Below are positions 24,918 through 33,107 of a stretch of DNA of 35,508 bases, in pieces; the stretch's first letter is position 1, and every line of letters starts with the position of its first letter. Source of the DNA: Actinobacteria bacterium UBA7398 (GTDB lineage: Bacteria > Actinomycetota > Actinomycetes > Nanopelagicales > Nanopelagicaceae); the NCBI GenBank assembly GCA_002470135.1, contig DKNC01000047.1, positions 2,627 to 38,134 on the forward strand. Direction: 5' to 3'. The notes under the pieces were generated by a model, which was given only the letters and a program-made list of their open reading frames with translations, was not told where the DNA came from and searched no databases. A program made the translations under genes and the position numbers.

Positions 24918-25250
24918 GTGCTCAAATTTGGTTATCTGGCAATGCTCGGCTTCACGGTCGTTGGCTCGTTTTGGCTAGAAGTAGTTCTTAAAGTGGGAGT
25001 GCTGCGCCGGTATAAGCGCGCTTTTTTGAGTATCTTGCCAAGCGCTTTAATTTTTCTCATATGGGATAGCTACGCGATCAAAAATGGACATTGGCACTTT
25101 GACCCCAAGCAAATTATTGGTATTTATGGTCCTTTAAATATTCCACTTGAAGAGTTCCTCTTTTTCTTAATTGTGCCACTAGCTGCGCTGATGACAATCG
25201 AAGCAGTTCGTACCGTAAAAAAACACTGGATTGTTGGTGATGAAAAATGA
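24918..25250 (+). CDS. crtYc: Lycopene cyclase subunit CrtYc
   Basis: One half of the heterodimeric actinobacterial lycopene cyclase, which forms beta-rings on lycopene in the membrane. The 110-residue protein has three transmembrane segments, KRAFLSILPSALIFLIWDSYA, WHFDPKQIIGIYGPLNIPLEEFLFF with the conserved PLEE acidic motif, and a short C-terminus. GTG 24918 is the start, with AGAAG about seven bases upstream. Its stop overlaps crtYd (ATGA). It is divergent from the TPP riboswitch/pnuC operon, with 44 bp between the riboswitch edge and its start, and lies on the opposite strand to crtE-crtI-crtB. Confidence 0.92.
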   Translation: MLKFGYLAMLGFTVVGSFWLEVVLKVGVLRRYKRAFLSILPSALIFLIWDSYAIKNGHWHFDPKQIIGIYGPLNIPLEEFLFFLIVPLAALMTIEAVRTVKKHWIVGDEK

Positions 25251-25555
25251 GTTATTCGATGATCGCAATTATTTCAGTTTTTACCGCAATTGTTTTAGAT
25301 TTAGTTGTTATAAAATCTAAGCTGATCACTAGAAAAGTATTTTGGACTTCCTACGCCATAATTTTGCCGTTTCAATTACTGACAAATTGGTGGTTAACAT
25401 CAAGAAATATTGTGATCTATAACGAGGCAACTATTTTCGGCCTCAGAATCGCATCAGCTCCGATTGAAGATTTACTATTCGGATTCGCGCTAGTGCTTTC
25501 TGTTTTATCAATGTGGATATTTTGGGGCGGCCGGAAACCTAGCGACGAGCGTTGA
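25247..25555 (+). CDS. crtYd: Lycopene cyclase subunit CrtYd
   Basis: Second half of the heterodimeric lycopene cyclase. The 102-residue protein has three transmembrane segments, the LPFQLLTNWWLTSRNIVIY region and the acidic motif APIEDLLFGFAL, counterpart of PLEE in CrtYc. CrtYc and CrtYd are both needed for activity in characterised systems. ATG 25247 overlaps the crtYc stop by 4 bases. The 3' end overlaps convergent crtB by 17 bp. Sequence does not show whether the pair makes one ring (gamma-carotene) or two (beta-carotene). Confidence 0.92.
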   Translation: MSYSMIAIISVFTAIVLDLVVIKSKLITRKVFWTSYAIILPFQLLTNWWLTSRNIVIYNEATIFGLRIASAPIEDLLFGFALVLSVLSMWIFWGGRKPSDER

Positions 25556-26441
25556 TTGCTTGCAGCCACGCTGGGAGTGCTACCGAAATTCTTCTGAAGG
25601 TAGAAGTTTTCGCTCTTTTTGTAAATATTTGGTAATCAATTTTTTCAACTTCATCAACTATCCCACAATAAAGTTCGCTTGCCGCTCTTATACATGGACG
25701 ACTGCTTCGGTCTAGTAGTTCAATGCCGGGCATGGCCGCTCTTTGTAATTGCCGGACTCGAGCGATTTGAAATTGCAGCGCACTTTTGATTTCTGGCGTA
25801 AGTATCCGTTTTTCCAACATCGAAGTATCAACCCCGAATTGTTGCAATTCTTGCAGAGGTAGGTAGATTCGACCTCTCTCTAAATCTTCGCCGACATCTC
25901 GGATGAAATTCGCTAGCTGGAATGCAGTTCCCAGCTGCTCTGCGGCTTCGTAAGCCGCTTTTTCGGCTCCGCCTAATATTGGCAACATCTCCAGACCAAT
26001 TACAGCGGCAGATCCATATACATATTCTTGCAATTCGGCAAAAGTTTCGTAAGAGGTTTTAGTTAAGTCCATTGCCATAGATTTTAGAAATGCTTCAAAA
26101 TAGTGAATCGGTATCTTAAATTGGTTTACGGTATTTACTAACGCCCGACCAATATCATCATTACTTTCACCATTTTCTAAATCTTGAATTAATTTTCGAC
26201 TCCAAGTTGCGAGTACTGCCTCTTTCTCTGCAATTGAGAGAGTTGATGCCAGGTCATCCACAATTTCGTCGGCAAATCTGGCAAAACCATAGAGGGCGTG
26301 AACATGTGGTCGTTTACTTTTCGGTAATAGAAGTGTTGCTAGGTAGTAAGTTTTTCCATGTAAGGAATTTAAGCGTTTGCATTCCGCATAAGAAGCTCGT
26401 AACTGCGGATCTAAAATTCCAGCAGCGGTGAGTTCGTCCAT
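25539..26441 (-). CDS. crtB: Phytoene synthase
   Basis: Joins two geranylgeranyl diphosphates head to head to give phytoene. The 300-residue protein has the squalene/phytoene synthase pattern: KTYYLATLLLPKSKR, the first Asp-rich motif DEIVDD, and the second region FQLANFIRDVGEDLERGRIYLP. Length is normal. ATG 26441 directly follows the crtI TAG, so the two are translated from one message. The end overlaps crtYd by 17 bp. Confidence 0.96.
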   Translation of the reverse strand: MDELTAAGILDPQLRASYAECKRLNSLHGKTYYLATLLLPKSKRPHVHALYGFARFADEIVDDLASTLSIAEKEAVLATWSRKLIQDLENGESNDDIGRALVNTVNQFKIPIHYFEAFLKSMAMDLTKTSYETFAELQEYVYGSAAVIGLEMLPILGGAEKAAYEAAEQLGTAFQLANFIRDVGEDLERGRIYLPLQELQQFGVDTSMLEKRILTPEIKSALQFQIARVRQLQRAAMPGIELLDRSSRPCIRAASELYCGIVDEVEKIDYQIFTKRAKTSTFRRISVALPAWLQAINARR

Positions 26442-27926
26442 CTATTTAATCGTTCCAACAATTCGCTCCGCAGCCAGCCGTCCAGAGATTAAAACCATTG
26501 GTACCCCAACTCCAGGTTGGGTGCCAGATCCGGTAAAGACTACGTTCTCAAAACCGTGCGCCATATTTCGCGGTCTAAATGGACCAGTTTGGAAAAATGT
26601 ATGAGCGCTTGCGAAAGGTGCGCCCCGTTCCATTCCCATTCGTTCCCAATCTAACGGAGTGGTCATTGTTTCAACCTCAATCGAATTACCAAAATCTGTA
26701 TATCCGCGAGCCTCCATGGTTTTAATCATTTGGTCGCGATATTTTGGAGCTGTTACATTCCAATCTATATCGGCATCTAGATTAGGAGTAGGAAACAACA
26801 CGTAATAACTATGTTTACCGGCAGGTGCTAAAGATTTATCGTCATGAGTAGGAATTGTTACTAGCAAACTAGGATCAGTCATTAGCGTTTTCTTATTGAT
26901 TAACTCTTCAAATACGCCGTCCCAAGATTCACCGAAGTGGATGTTGTGGTGCGCTAGATGTGGGTAGGACTTATTAGATCCAATCAGCAGCGTCGCGCAT
27001 GAGGGCGAATAGTTAAGTCGCTTAACCGAGAGTGGAGTTTTACCAAGCAGGTCGCGCCAAGCGACCGGAAGATCTGGATTCAAAACCACTACATCACATT
27101 CAATTCGCTCTTGGGTATCTGTAATTACTGCGGTTGCCCGACCGTTTCTATGCTCTACCGAAGTTACTGTTGTGCTGTATTTGAAATTCACGCCATGTTT
27201 TTCTGCGGCGGCGGCTAGCGCTCGCGGCACAGCATGCATTCCACCTTTAGGAAAGAAGACCCCATTTACAGAATCCATATATGCAATGACTGCGTAAATT
27301 GCTAGCGCTTGTTGCGGACTCACGCCCGCATACATCGCTTGAAATGAATAGACCTTTTGGGTTCGCGGATCTTTTAGAAATTGTGAAACTTTTGGAGCTA
27401 GTCTGCGAAATCCGCCGAGCGCTATTAATCGGGCTAAATTTGGGGTTAGTAAATTTAAAGGTGAATCAATATTTCTATCAATGAAGTCATTCATTTCATA
27501 TTTGTAAAGCTTAGTTACAAAATCCACATACTTTCGATAGCCAGCAGCTTCATCCGGACCAATAGTTTTAGCAATCTCAATTTCCATTTCTGCGGTGTTT
27601 GCGTGGACATCAAGTTGGGAACCATCCGCATAAAATGCGCGATAGAGCGGTTTAAGCGGGGAGAGCTCTAACCAATCTGACATATTTTCACCGACGCATG
27701 CAAACGCATCCGCGATTAAGTCGGGCATAGTTAGCACGCTTGGACCTGTATCAAAGGCGTATCCAGATTTATTTAATAATCCATTGCGGCCACCAGGAAC
27801 GCTTTCCCGTTCAACTACCGTAACTTTTCTACCAGCACCAGCAAGACGAAGCGCAGCGCTTAGGCCAGCCAGGCCAGCGCCCACAATTACAACATGATCG
27901 GTCGGTCCTTTAACGCGTTTAACCAT
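26442..27926 (-). CDS. crtI: Phytoene desaturase (CrtI)
   Basis: FAD enzyme that desaturates phytoene to lycopene. The 494-residue protein opens with the dinucleotide-binding fingerprint VVIVGAGLAGLSAALRLAGAG followed by VVERESVPGGRNG and GYAFDTGPSVLTMPDL. It ends with the CrtI C-terminal signature FTGSGTQPGVGVPMVLISGRLAAERI. It is closer to classical phytoene desaturases than the second CrtI-family gene at 30527-32026. Its ATG shares one base with the crtE stop (TAATG), giving a compact crtE-crtI-crtB operon. Confidence 0.96.
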   Translation of the reverse strand: MVKRVKGPTDHVVIVGAGLAGLSAALRLAGAGRKVTVVERESVPGGRNGLLNKSGYAFDTGPSVLTMPDLIADAFACVGENMSDWLELSPLKPLYRAFYADGSQLDVHANTAEMEIEIAKTIGPDEAAGYRKYVDFVTKLYKYEMNDFIDRNIDSPLNLLTPNLARLIALGGFRRLAPKVSQFLKDPRTQKVYSFQAMYAGVSPQQALAIYAVIAYMDSVNGVFFPKGGMHAVPRALAAAAEKHGVNFKYSTTVTSVEHRNGRATAVITDTQERIECDVVVLNPDLPVAWRDLLGKTPLSVKRLNYSPSCATLLIGSNKSYPHLAHHNIHFGESWDGVFEELINKKTLMTDPSLLVTIPTHDDKSLAPAGKHSYYVLFPTPNLDADIDWNVTAPKYRDQMIKTMEARGYTDFGNSIEVETMTTPLDWERMGMERGAPFASAHTFFQTGPFRPRNMAHGFENVVFTGSGTQPGVGVPMVLISGRLAAERIVGTIK

Positions 27927-29014
27927 TAATAACTCCGTTGCGTGGCAACTATTGCTAAATCTGTTAGCAGATTTTGATATTCGTCGGTAATTGCTTCGTG
28001 AATTATCGCTTTCTGGGCGGTATCAGATAATTCTGTGATTAATTTTTCCAAATCTGAAACTGCGCCAGTATTTGTGATTAATTCGCGGAGCTTTGCTACT
28101 CCAGCAAAATCTAGATCAGCTTTTCCAAAATATTTATCTAAGACTTGTAGTTGTAGCGGGTTAGCTCGCTCGGTTGTCATCGCAATTAATGCAGTTCGCT
28201 TACCTTCTCGCAAATCATCGCCCGCCGGTTTCCCGGTTTCTTCTGGGTCACCAAAAACACCAAGTAAATCATCGCGAAGCTGGAATGCTTCACCAAGCGG
28301 TAATCCAAAATTAGAAAAAATTGCTTGATATTTTTTAGCATCAGCAGTTGCAATTGCTGCACCAAAATGTAATGGCCTCTCAATCGAGTACTTCCCAGAT
28401 TTATAGCGCGCTACTTTCAACGAACGTGCCACACTCTTACTAGCTAGAGCTTGTTCGAGTACATCTAAATATTGGCCAGCCATTAATTCAACTCGCATTT
28501 CGTCGTGAATTGTTAAAGATCTAATTCGGGCTTCAATTGAAATATTAGATTGATTTAACATTTGATCTGACCAAATTAACGCTAGATCGCCAAGTAGTAT
28601 CGCACTTGATCTACCAAAACTTTTGCTGTCGCCAGTTAAATTATCGGCAGCATGCATCCCTTCAAAAACTTTATGGATGGCTGGTGCATTACGTCTGGTG
28701 TCAGATCCATCCATGACATCATCATGAATTAATGCGCATGCATGTAAGAGCTCTAAACTAGATACTGCCTTCAAAACAGATTTATCTTCTGGCCCACCAG
28801 CTGCTAAATACCCAACATATGCAAAGAGTGGTCGAAATCGTTTGCCACCATCTAGTAGAAAGCTTTTGATTGCATTTGTTACTGGATCTAGTTCGATACC
28901 AATCGAATTTAAATATTGACCTTGCTCGGTTAGGAACTTATTAAGTTCAGTCGAAACCTCACCGCGAACGCGCGCCATGAAATCAAGGGTGTTCTGGTTC
29001 GCAGTGGAATTCAC
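27926..29014 (-). CDS. crtE: Geranylgeranyl diphosphate synthase
   Basis: Elongates isopentenyl and allylic diphosphates to C20 geranylgeranyl diphosphate, precursor of phytoene. GTG 29014 (362 aa) is chosen over longer open codons that run back into metF, because TACCGT lies exactly six bases upstream. Motifs: GGKRFRPLFAYVGYLAAGG, the first Asp-rich DDVMD within HDDVMDGSDTRRN, GDLAL, and the second Asp-rich region FQLRDDLLGVFGD. Chain length is not certain; the divergent pairing with metF resembles idsA of mycobacteria, so it may also serve quinone or polyprenyl synthesis. Confidence 0.94.
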   Translation of the reverse strand: MNSTANQNTLDFMARVRGEVSTELNKFLTEQGQYLNSIGIELDPVTNAIKSFLLDGGKRFRPLFAYVGYLAAGGPEDKSVLKAVSSLELLHACALIHDDVMDGSDTRRNAPAIHKVFEGMHAADNLTGDSKSFGRSSAILLGDLALIWSDQMLNQSNISIEARIRSLTIHDEMRVELMAGQYLDVLEQALASKSVARSLKVARYKSGKYSIERPLHFGAAIATADAKKYQAIFSNFGLPLGEAFQLRDDLLGVFGDPEETGKPAGDDLREGKRTALIAMTTERANPLQLQVLDKYFGKADLDFAGVAKLRELITNTGAVSDLEKLITELSDTAQKAIIHEAITDEYQNLLTDLAIVATQRSY

Positions 29015-29020
29015 GCGGTA

Positions 29021-29026
29021 ACGGTA
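29021..29026 (-). promoter_or_regulatory. -10 element (TACCGT) of leaderless crtE operon
   Basis: On the minus strand TACCGT, six bases (TACCGC), then GTG 29014. It overlaps the facing metF -10 candidate by two bases. Confidence 0.55.
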
Positions 29027-29030
29027 CCCT
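29025..29030 (+). promoter_or_regulatory. Candidate -10 element (TACCCT) of metF
   Basis: TACCCT, eight bases, then ATG 29039. It overlaps the crtE -10 element, so the two promoters may compete. Confidence 0.4.
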
Positions 29031-29038
29031 CCCTTGCT

Positions 29039-29914
29039 ATGCAGCGCCCGTTTTCGTTTGAGACCCCAAATGGACAGCCAATTTTCTCTCTGGAATTTTT
29101 CCCACCGAAGGATGAAAAGGGTGAAGCACATTTATGGGTTGAACTAACTGAATTAAATTCACTCCATCCAGAATTTGTTTCGGTTACTTATGGGGCTGGT
29201 GGTTCGACCCGGGAACGGACCATTCGAGTTACTTCAGAAATTACCGCTCGAACCGGATTGCGGACCGTCGCGCACCTGACTTGCATCGGGTCTTCGAAAG
29301 CAGAACTTTCGGAAATTTTGGATCAATATTGGAGCGCGGGTATTCGCGATATTTTGGCGTTGCGTGGTGATCCACCAACTGGCCCACAATCAGAATGGAC
29401 CCCAACTGTTGGCGGCTTTACTCATTCAGATGAATTAGTTTCACTAGCAGTGGCTGCAAACTTTAATGTGGGGGTTGCAGCATTTCCAGATTGTCATCCG
29501 GCATCTAATGGTAATTATACGAAGGATGTTTTAGTTTTGTTGGAAAAAGAGGAGCGGGGTGCCCAATTTGCGACAACCCAATTTTTCTTTTCGGCTGAGA
29601 AGTATTTCAATTTAGTTAAAGAACTAAGAGAGCGGGGATCTAAACTCCCAATATTTGCTGGAATTTTGCCAATTACACAAGTTAAACAATTAAATCGAAT
29701 GGCACAATTAGGTGGAACTCCAATACCGCCAGAAATAATGAAAGCATTTATCGAAGTGGAAAACGAACCGGAGAAAGTTAAAGCTCTAGGTATCGAAATT
29801 GCGGTAAATCTATGTAATGAACTAATTGCGATGGGCGTACCGGGGTTACATTTCTACACAATGAATAGCGCTTATGCGACTAAAGAGATCGTTAAAAGAA
29901 TTGGGCTGCGCTGA
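29039..29914 (+). CDS. metF: 5,10-methylenetetrahydrofolate reductase
   Basis: FAD enzyme reducing methylene-THF to methyl-THF, the methyl donor for methionine. The 291-residue TIM-barrel protein has FSLEFFPPKDEKGEAHLW with the catalytic Glu region, VTYGAGGSTRERT, HLTCIG, DILALRGDPP, AAFPDCHPAS, FATTQFFFSAEKYF and GLHFYTMN. ATG 29039 is only 24 bp from the crtE start on the other strand. Its stop is one base before the next gene's ATG, so it heads a two-gene operon with the phosphatidyltransferase. Confidence 0.96.
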   Translation: MQRPFSFETPNGQPIFSLEFFPPKDEKGEAHLWVELTELNSLHPEFVSVTYGAGGSTRERTIRVTSEITARTGLRTVAHLTCIGSSKAELSEILDQYWSAGIRDILALRGDPPTGPQSEWTPTVGGFTHSDELVSLAVAANFNVGVAAFPDCHPASNGNYTKDVLVLLEKEERGAQFATTQFFFSAEKYFNLVKELRERGSKLPIFAGILPITQVKQLNRMAQLGGTPIPPEIMKAFIEVENEPEKVKALGIEIAVNLCNELIAMGVPGLHFYTMNSAYATKEIVKRIGLR

Positions 29915-29915
29915 T

Positions 29916-30530
29916 ATGAACCGTAGTGATTTTTTTCAAACCTGGAGCCATTTACATGGTGGCGCAAAGATTTCTGGAATCGTAAAAGGTTGGTTAACCA
30001 TCTCGTTCAATACCGCAAAATTGTTAGAGAAATTAAGAATCTCGCCTAATGCCATTACCCTCCTAGGTTTGGTTTTTGCAGTTCTGACCAGCATTAATTC
30101 AGAGACCCTGTTAGCGGCGTTATTCCTAGTACTATCCCTAGCTTCCGATGGCGTGGATGGCTCACTAGCCATAATCAAAGGTGCGATTTCAAGTAGAGGT
30201 GCAATTTTAGATGCGATTGTGGATCGCATCTCTGAAGGATTTTGGGCATTAACGTTTTATTACTTAGGTGCGCCACTTTGGATTCTCCTAATTGCTTGGC
30301 TAGCCGCGTTTACACAAGAATATGTAAGAGCAAGAGCTGGTGGGCTAGGTCTACGAGAAGTAGGTGTTGTGACCATAGGTGAGCGGCCAATCCGAGCCAG
30401 CATTTTATTTATAGCTATTGTGGCAAACTTTTTGGGGTTAAATTATGCAACTGCGTTAGCAACGACTTGGGCCATACTCCAAGTTTTAAGTTTTACTACA
30501 GTTGTACGATTTGCTTATAAAAATATTTAA
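29916..30530 (+). CDS. CDP-alcohol phosphatidyltransferase family protein (phosphatidylinositol-phosphate-synthase-like)
   Basis: A 204-residue membrane enzyme with about six helices. The family signature is D-x2-D-G-x2-A-R-x8-G-x3-D-x3-D. Here it reads SDGVDGSLAI followed by eight residues and GAILDAIVD, so all four metal/catalytic Asp residues are kept but the Arg after Ala is Ile. The adjoining DRISEGFWALTFYY and the later EYVRARAGGLG and GERPIR resemble actinobacterial phosphatidylinositol-phosphate synthase (PgsA1 type), which uses CDP-diacylglycerol. ATG 29916 is one base after the metF stop; an upstream ATG at 29874 lies within metF and is rejected. The 3' end shares TTAA with the convergent desaturase gene. 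Substrate is tentative. Confidence 0.82.
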   Translation: MNRSDFFQTWSHLHGGAKISGIVKGWLTISFNTAKLLEKLRISPNAITLLGLVFAVLTSINSETLLAALFLVLSLASDGVDGSLAIIKGAISSRGAILDAIVDRISEGFWALTFYYLGAPLWILLIAWLAAFTQEYVRARAGGLGLREVGVVTIGERPIRASILFIAIVANFLGLNYATALATTWAILQVLSFTTVVRFAYKNI

Positions 30531-32026
30531 GCTTTACCAATTGCTTCTGCAACAATCTCGGCGCTAATACCTACTAGCGGCAAACCACCACCTGGGTGTG
30601 CGGACCCACCAACACAATACAAGCCTGCTAATGGTGAGCGATTCTTTGCTCTCAGAAATGCCGATCGCGCACCATTACTAGAAGTTCCATAAATTGAGCC
30701 ACCTGGCGCGTTTACGCGCTCTTCTAAATCAGCTGGGGTTCGGATCTCCATCAGAACAATCCGTTCGCGAATATCCAATCCTCGCTCCATCATTTTATCT
30801 AAAATCAATTGCGCATATGATTCTTTTACCCCCGGTTTTTTCCAGTCAAATCCAATCCCTGGTTCATGGCGGGGTGCGTTTACTAAAACAAACCAACTTT
30901 CCTCGCCCGGATTTTTCACCATAGTTTCATCTTTAGGGGCACAGATATAAATAGCTGGATCGGGTGCGGGTTCGTTTCGCATAAAAATCGCGTCAAATTC
31001 GTCATCATAATTATCAGGAAAATAAACATTATGATGTGAAACCTGGGCTTTTCCAGTTAAATCTGGCTTTAACCCAATTAGTAATGAAAACCCAGAAAGC
31101 GATGGCTTCGATTTAGCCAAATTGCGGCGGGCTTTGCGCGTGACTTTAGGCTTATTTGGTAGCAATTTTGAATAAGTGATTTCCGAATCAGCATTTGTAA
31201 CAACTATTTCAGCGGTTATTTGTTCGCCACTTTTCAAAAGAACGCCGGAGACTTTCTCGCTTTGATGGAGAATTTCACGGACTGGCTGATTCAAATAAAT
31301 TTCTACCCCTAAATCGCGACACCGTTGTTCGAGCGCCTCCGAGAGTTTTCCGATGCCACCTTTGAGATGCCACGCCCCGAATGCTTCTTCGACAAAAGCA
31401 ATTGTTAATAAGACTGCTGGAACTTTGCGGGGATCTGATCCAGTATAAGTAGCGTACCTATCTATAATTTTTAAAATATAAGGTGAATCCGTATAGCGAT
31501 TAATTAATTTTCGAAGTGAGGTAAAAGGTGCAATCTCAATTAGATCTCGAAAAATACTTTTACTTTTTAAAAGATTAAAAATTGAAAGCAATTCGCTTTC
31601 AACAAATTGCACTCGAGAAGCGCTCCACATCCGTTCAGCACGACGCATAATTTTATGCCAATCATCACCTGCGGCTTGACCAAACGCTGCTGATATTGCG
31701 GCTCTGGTTTTATGGTGGGCAAGATTTGAAAATTGAACTTTCTTGCCATCCGCAAAGTGGTATGAAAAAGCTGGATCAACTGGGGATATTTGCAAAACAT
31801 TTTCTAATCGTTTTCCAGTTTTTAAGAAGAAATCCTTATACACCGCCGGCAAAGTAAGCAGCGACGGCCCAGTATCAAAAGCGAAACCATCGATCCATTC
31901 AGTTCTGCATTTTCCACCAGTACGGTCCGAACTTTCGTAAATTGTAACTTTGTGTCCGGCTTTAGCTAATCGGGCAGCGGTAGCCATGCCACCAACCCCG
32001 GCACCAATTACAACGATCTTGCTCAT
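30527..32026 (-). CDS. crtD: CrtI/CrtD-family carotenoid desaturase
   Basis: A 499-residue FAD carotenoid desaturase. The N-terminus KIVVIGAGVGGMATAARLAKAG, GGKCRTEW, GFAFDTGPSLLTLP and the C-terminal GSIYGTSSNGARSAFL plus CVGGSAHPGGGLPLVGIS are the CrtI superfamily pattern of the CrtD/CrtN branch. In purple bacteria and Deinococcus, CrtD introduces a 3,4 (3',4') double bond after hydration of the psi end. The neighbouring CruF-like, glycosyltransferase and CrtA-like genes make that role the best guess. A saturase or carotenoid ketolase/oxidase of the same fold is possible. ATG 32026 overlaps the glycosyltransferase stop (ATGA). Confidence 0.85.
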   Translation of the reverse strand: MSKIVVIGAGVGGMATAARLAKAGHKVTIYESSDRTGGKCRTEWIDGFAFDTGPSLLTLPAVYKDFFLKTGKRLENVLQISPVDPAFSYHFADGKKVQFSNLAHHKTRAAISAAFGQAAGDDWHKIMRRAERMWSASRVQFVESELLSIFNLLKSKSIFRDLIEIAPFTSLRKLINRYTDSPYILKIIDRYATYTGSDPRKVPAVLLTIAFVEEAFGAWHLKGGIGKLSEALEQRCRDLGVEIYLNQPVREILHQSEKVSGVLLKSGEQITAEIVVTNADSEITYSKLLPNKPKVTRKARRNLAKSKPSLSGFSLLIGLKPDLTGKAQVSHHNVYFPDNYDDEFDAIFMRNEPAPDPAIYICAPKDETMVKNPGEESWFVLVNAPRHEPGIGFDWKKPGVKESYAQLILDKMMERGLDIRERIVLMEIRTPADLEERVNAPGGSIYGTSSNGARSAFLRAKNRSPLAGLYCVGGSAHPGGGLPLVGISAEIVAEAIGKA

Positions 32027-33102
32027 ACTTTACGATCCCGCCACTTCAACTCTCCGCGAATTTTTCCAATCCAAGACCAGCAAATTAGCGCAATAAGTAG
32101 CGCGATTGATAATGGATGTAGAAAAGCACTTTCCCATCTAGATTTAGATCGGAGCGCGGTGATCAACCTGGAAGCAACCAGCGCCAGATAGCCAATCCAA
32201 CCTAAAAACGAACCAGTCAACCCGTAAATTAATGGCAAGATTGATGAAATTGTAAGCAACGCAATTGCTATTAAAGAACCAAGGGGCGAACCAAACGCCC
32301 GCCAAAGTGATTTACGGTAGCCGTTTACTAATTCTTTCGCATTTTGGTACATCCGACATTTTGCAATCGCACTGCCTTCAGCAACGCCGCCATTGAATCC
32401 AGATTTCAAAAGCAATCGTGCTAACTCAATATCATCTATTACTTCGCTTTTGATTGCTTCATGCCCACCGCACGCCATATATGCACTTCGCTTTACCAAG
32501 AAAAACTGGCCATTAGCAACCGCCATAGAAGCCAGTCGAAATTTTTGCGCGATAAATAATGGCACCGTTGCAAACCAACTCCACTGCAGTAATGGTTGGA
32601 TTAATACTTCTAACGGTGTTAGCGCTATTTGCGCCGGATATGGCGAAATATAATCCCAACCATTTACTTCTAGCGTATTAAGCGAGCTATGAATTGCATC
32701 AGGGGATAAGCGAACATCTGCGTCGAGAAATACTAGGTATTTGGAATTGCTTGCGCCAGCTAATTGATGGCAAGCAAAATTTTTGCCTAACCAGCTATTT
32801 GGTAGTACTTGGCCTTGAATGGCTAGTGAATTTGACTTAAATTGGTATTCGGAAATTAAGGTATCAGTGTTATCGGTTGAGCTATCGTTCAAAGTTATGA
32901 TTTCGTAATTGGTTAAACCATTTTGTGAATCAACCGAACTCAATACTCCAACTACATTACTCGATTCATTCCGCATCGGAATCAATACGGATACTGGCAC
33001 AGTCAGAGCAAGCCTTGATTTACTTGGCTTTTTAATGGTTAGCGCATTAATAATTGTGAGAAGTAATGAGCCAAGAGCTAGGCAAGTTCCAACTAAAAGC
33101 AC
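32023..33102 (-). CDS. GT2 glycosyltransferase, CruG/CrtQ-like, probably carotenoid glycosyltransferase
   Basis: A 359-residue membrane glycosyltransferase. One N-terminal helix (1-20) precedes the GT2 core, with PVSVLIPMRNESSNV, the DxD-type motif FLDADVRLSPDA (Asp127-x-Asp129), NGQFFLVKRSAY, EVIDDIELARLLLKSG and an acceptor-end YRKSLWRAFG. Two or three helices follow. Enzymes like this, named CruG in cyanobacteria and CrtQ in other pathways, add a sugar to a hydroxyl near the psi end of carotenoids. GTG 33102 lies five bases after the cruF stop, so it is co-transcribed. Sugar donor and position (1' or 2') cannot be read from the sequence. Confidence 0.83.
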   Translation of the reverse strand: MLLVGTCLALGSLLLTIINALTIKKPSKSRLALTVPVSVLIPMRNESSNVVGVLSSVDSQNGLTNYEIITLNDSSTDNTDTLISEYQFKSNSLAIQGQVLPNSWLGKNFACHQLAGASNSKYLVFLDADVRLSPDAIHSSLNTLEVNGWDYISPYPAQIALTPLEVLIQPLLQWSWFATVPLFIAQKFRLASMAVANGQFFLVKRSAYMACGGHEAIKSEVIDDIELARLLLKSGFNGGVAEGSAIAKCRMYQNAKELVNGYRKSLWRAFGSPLGSLIAIALLTISSILPLIYGLTGSFLGWIGYLALVASRLITALRSKSRWESAFLHPLSIALLIALICWSWIGKIRGELKWRDRKV

Positions 33103-33107
33103 AATAT

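Noticed and set aside
29015..29131. Longer crtE start inside metF
   Set aside because: The extra residues are the antisense of conserved metF, and the TACCGT-N6-GTG pattern marks 29014.
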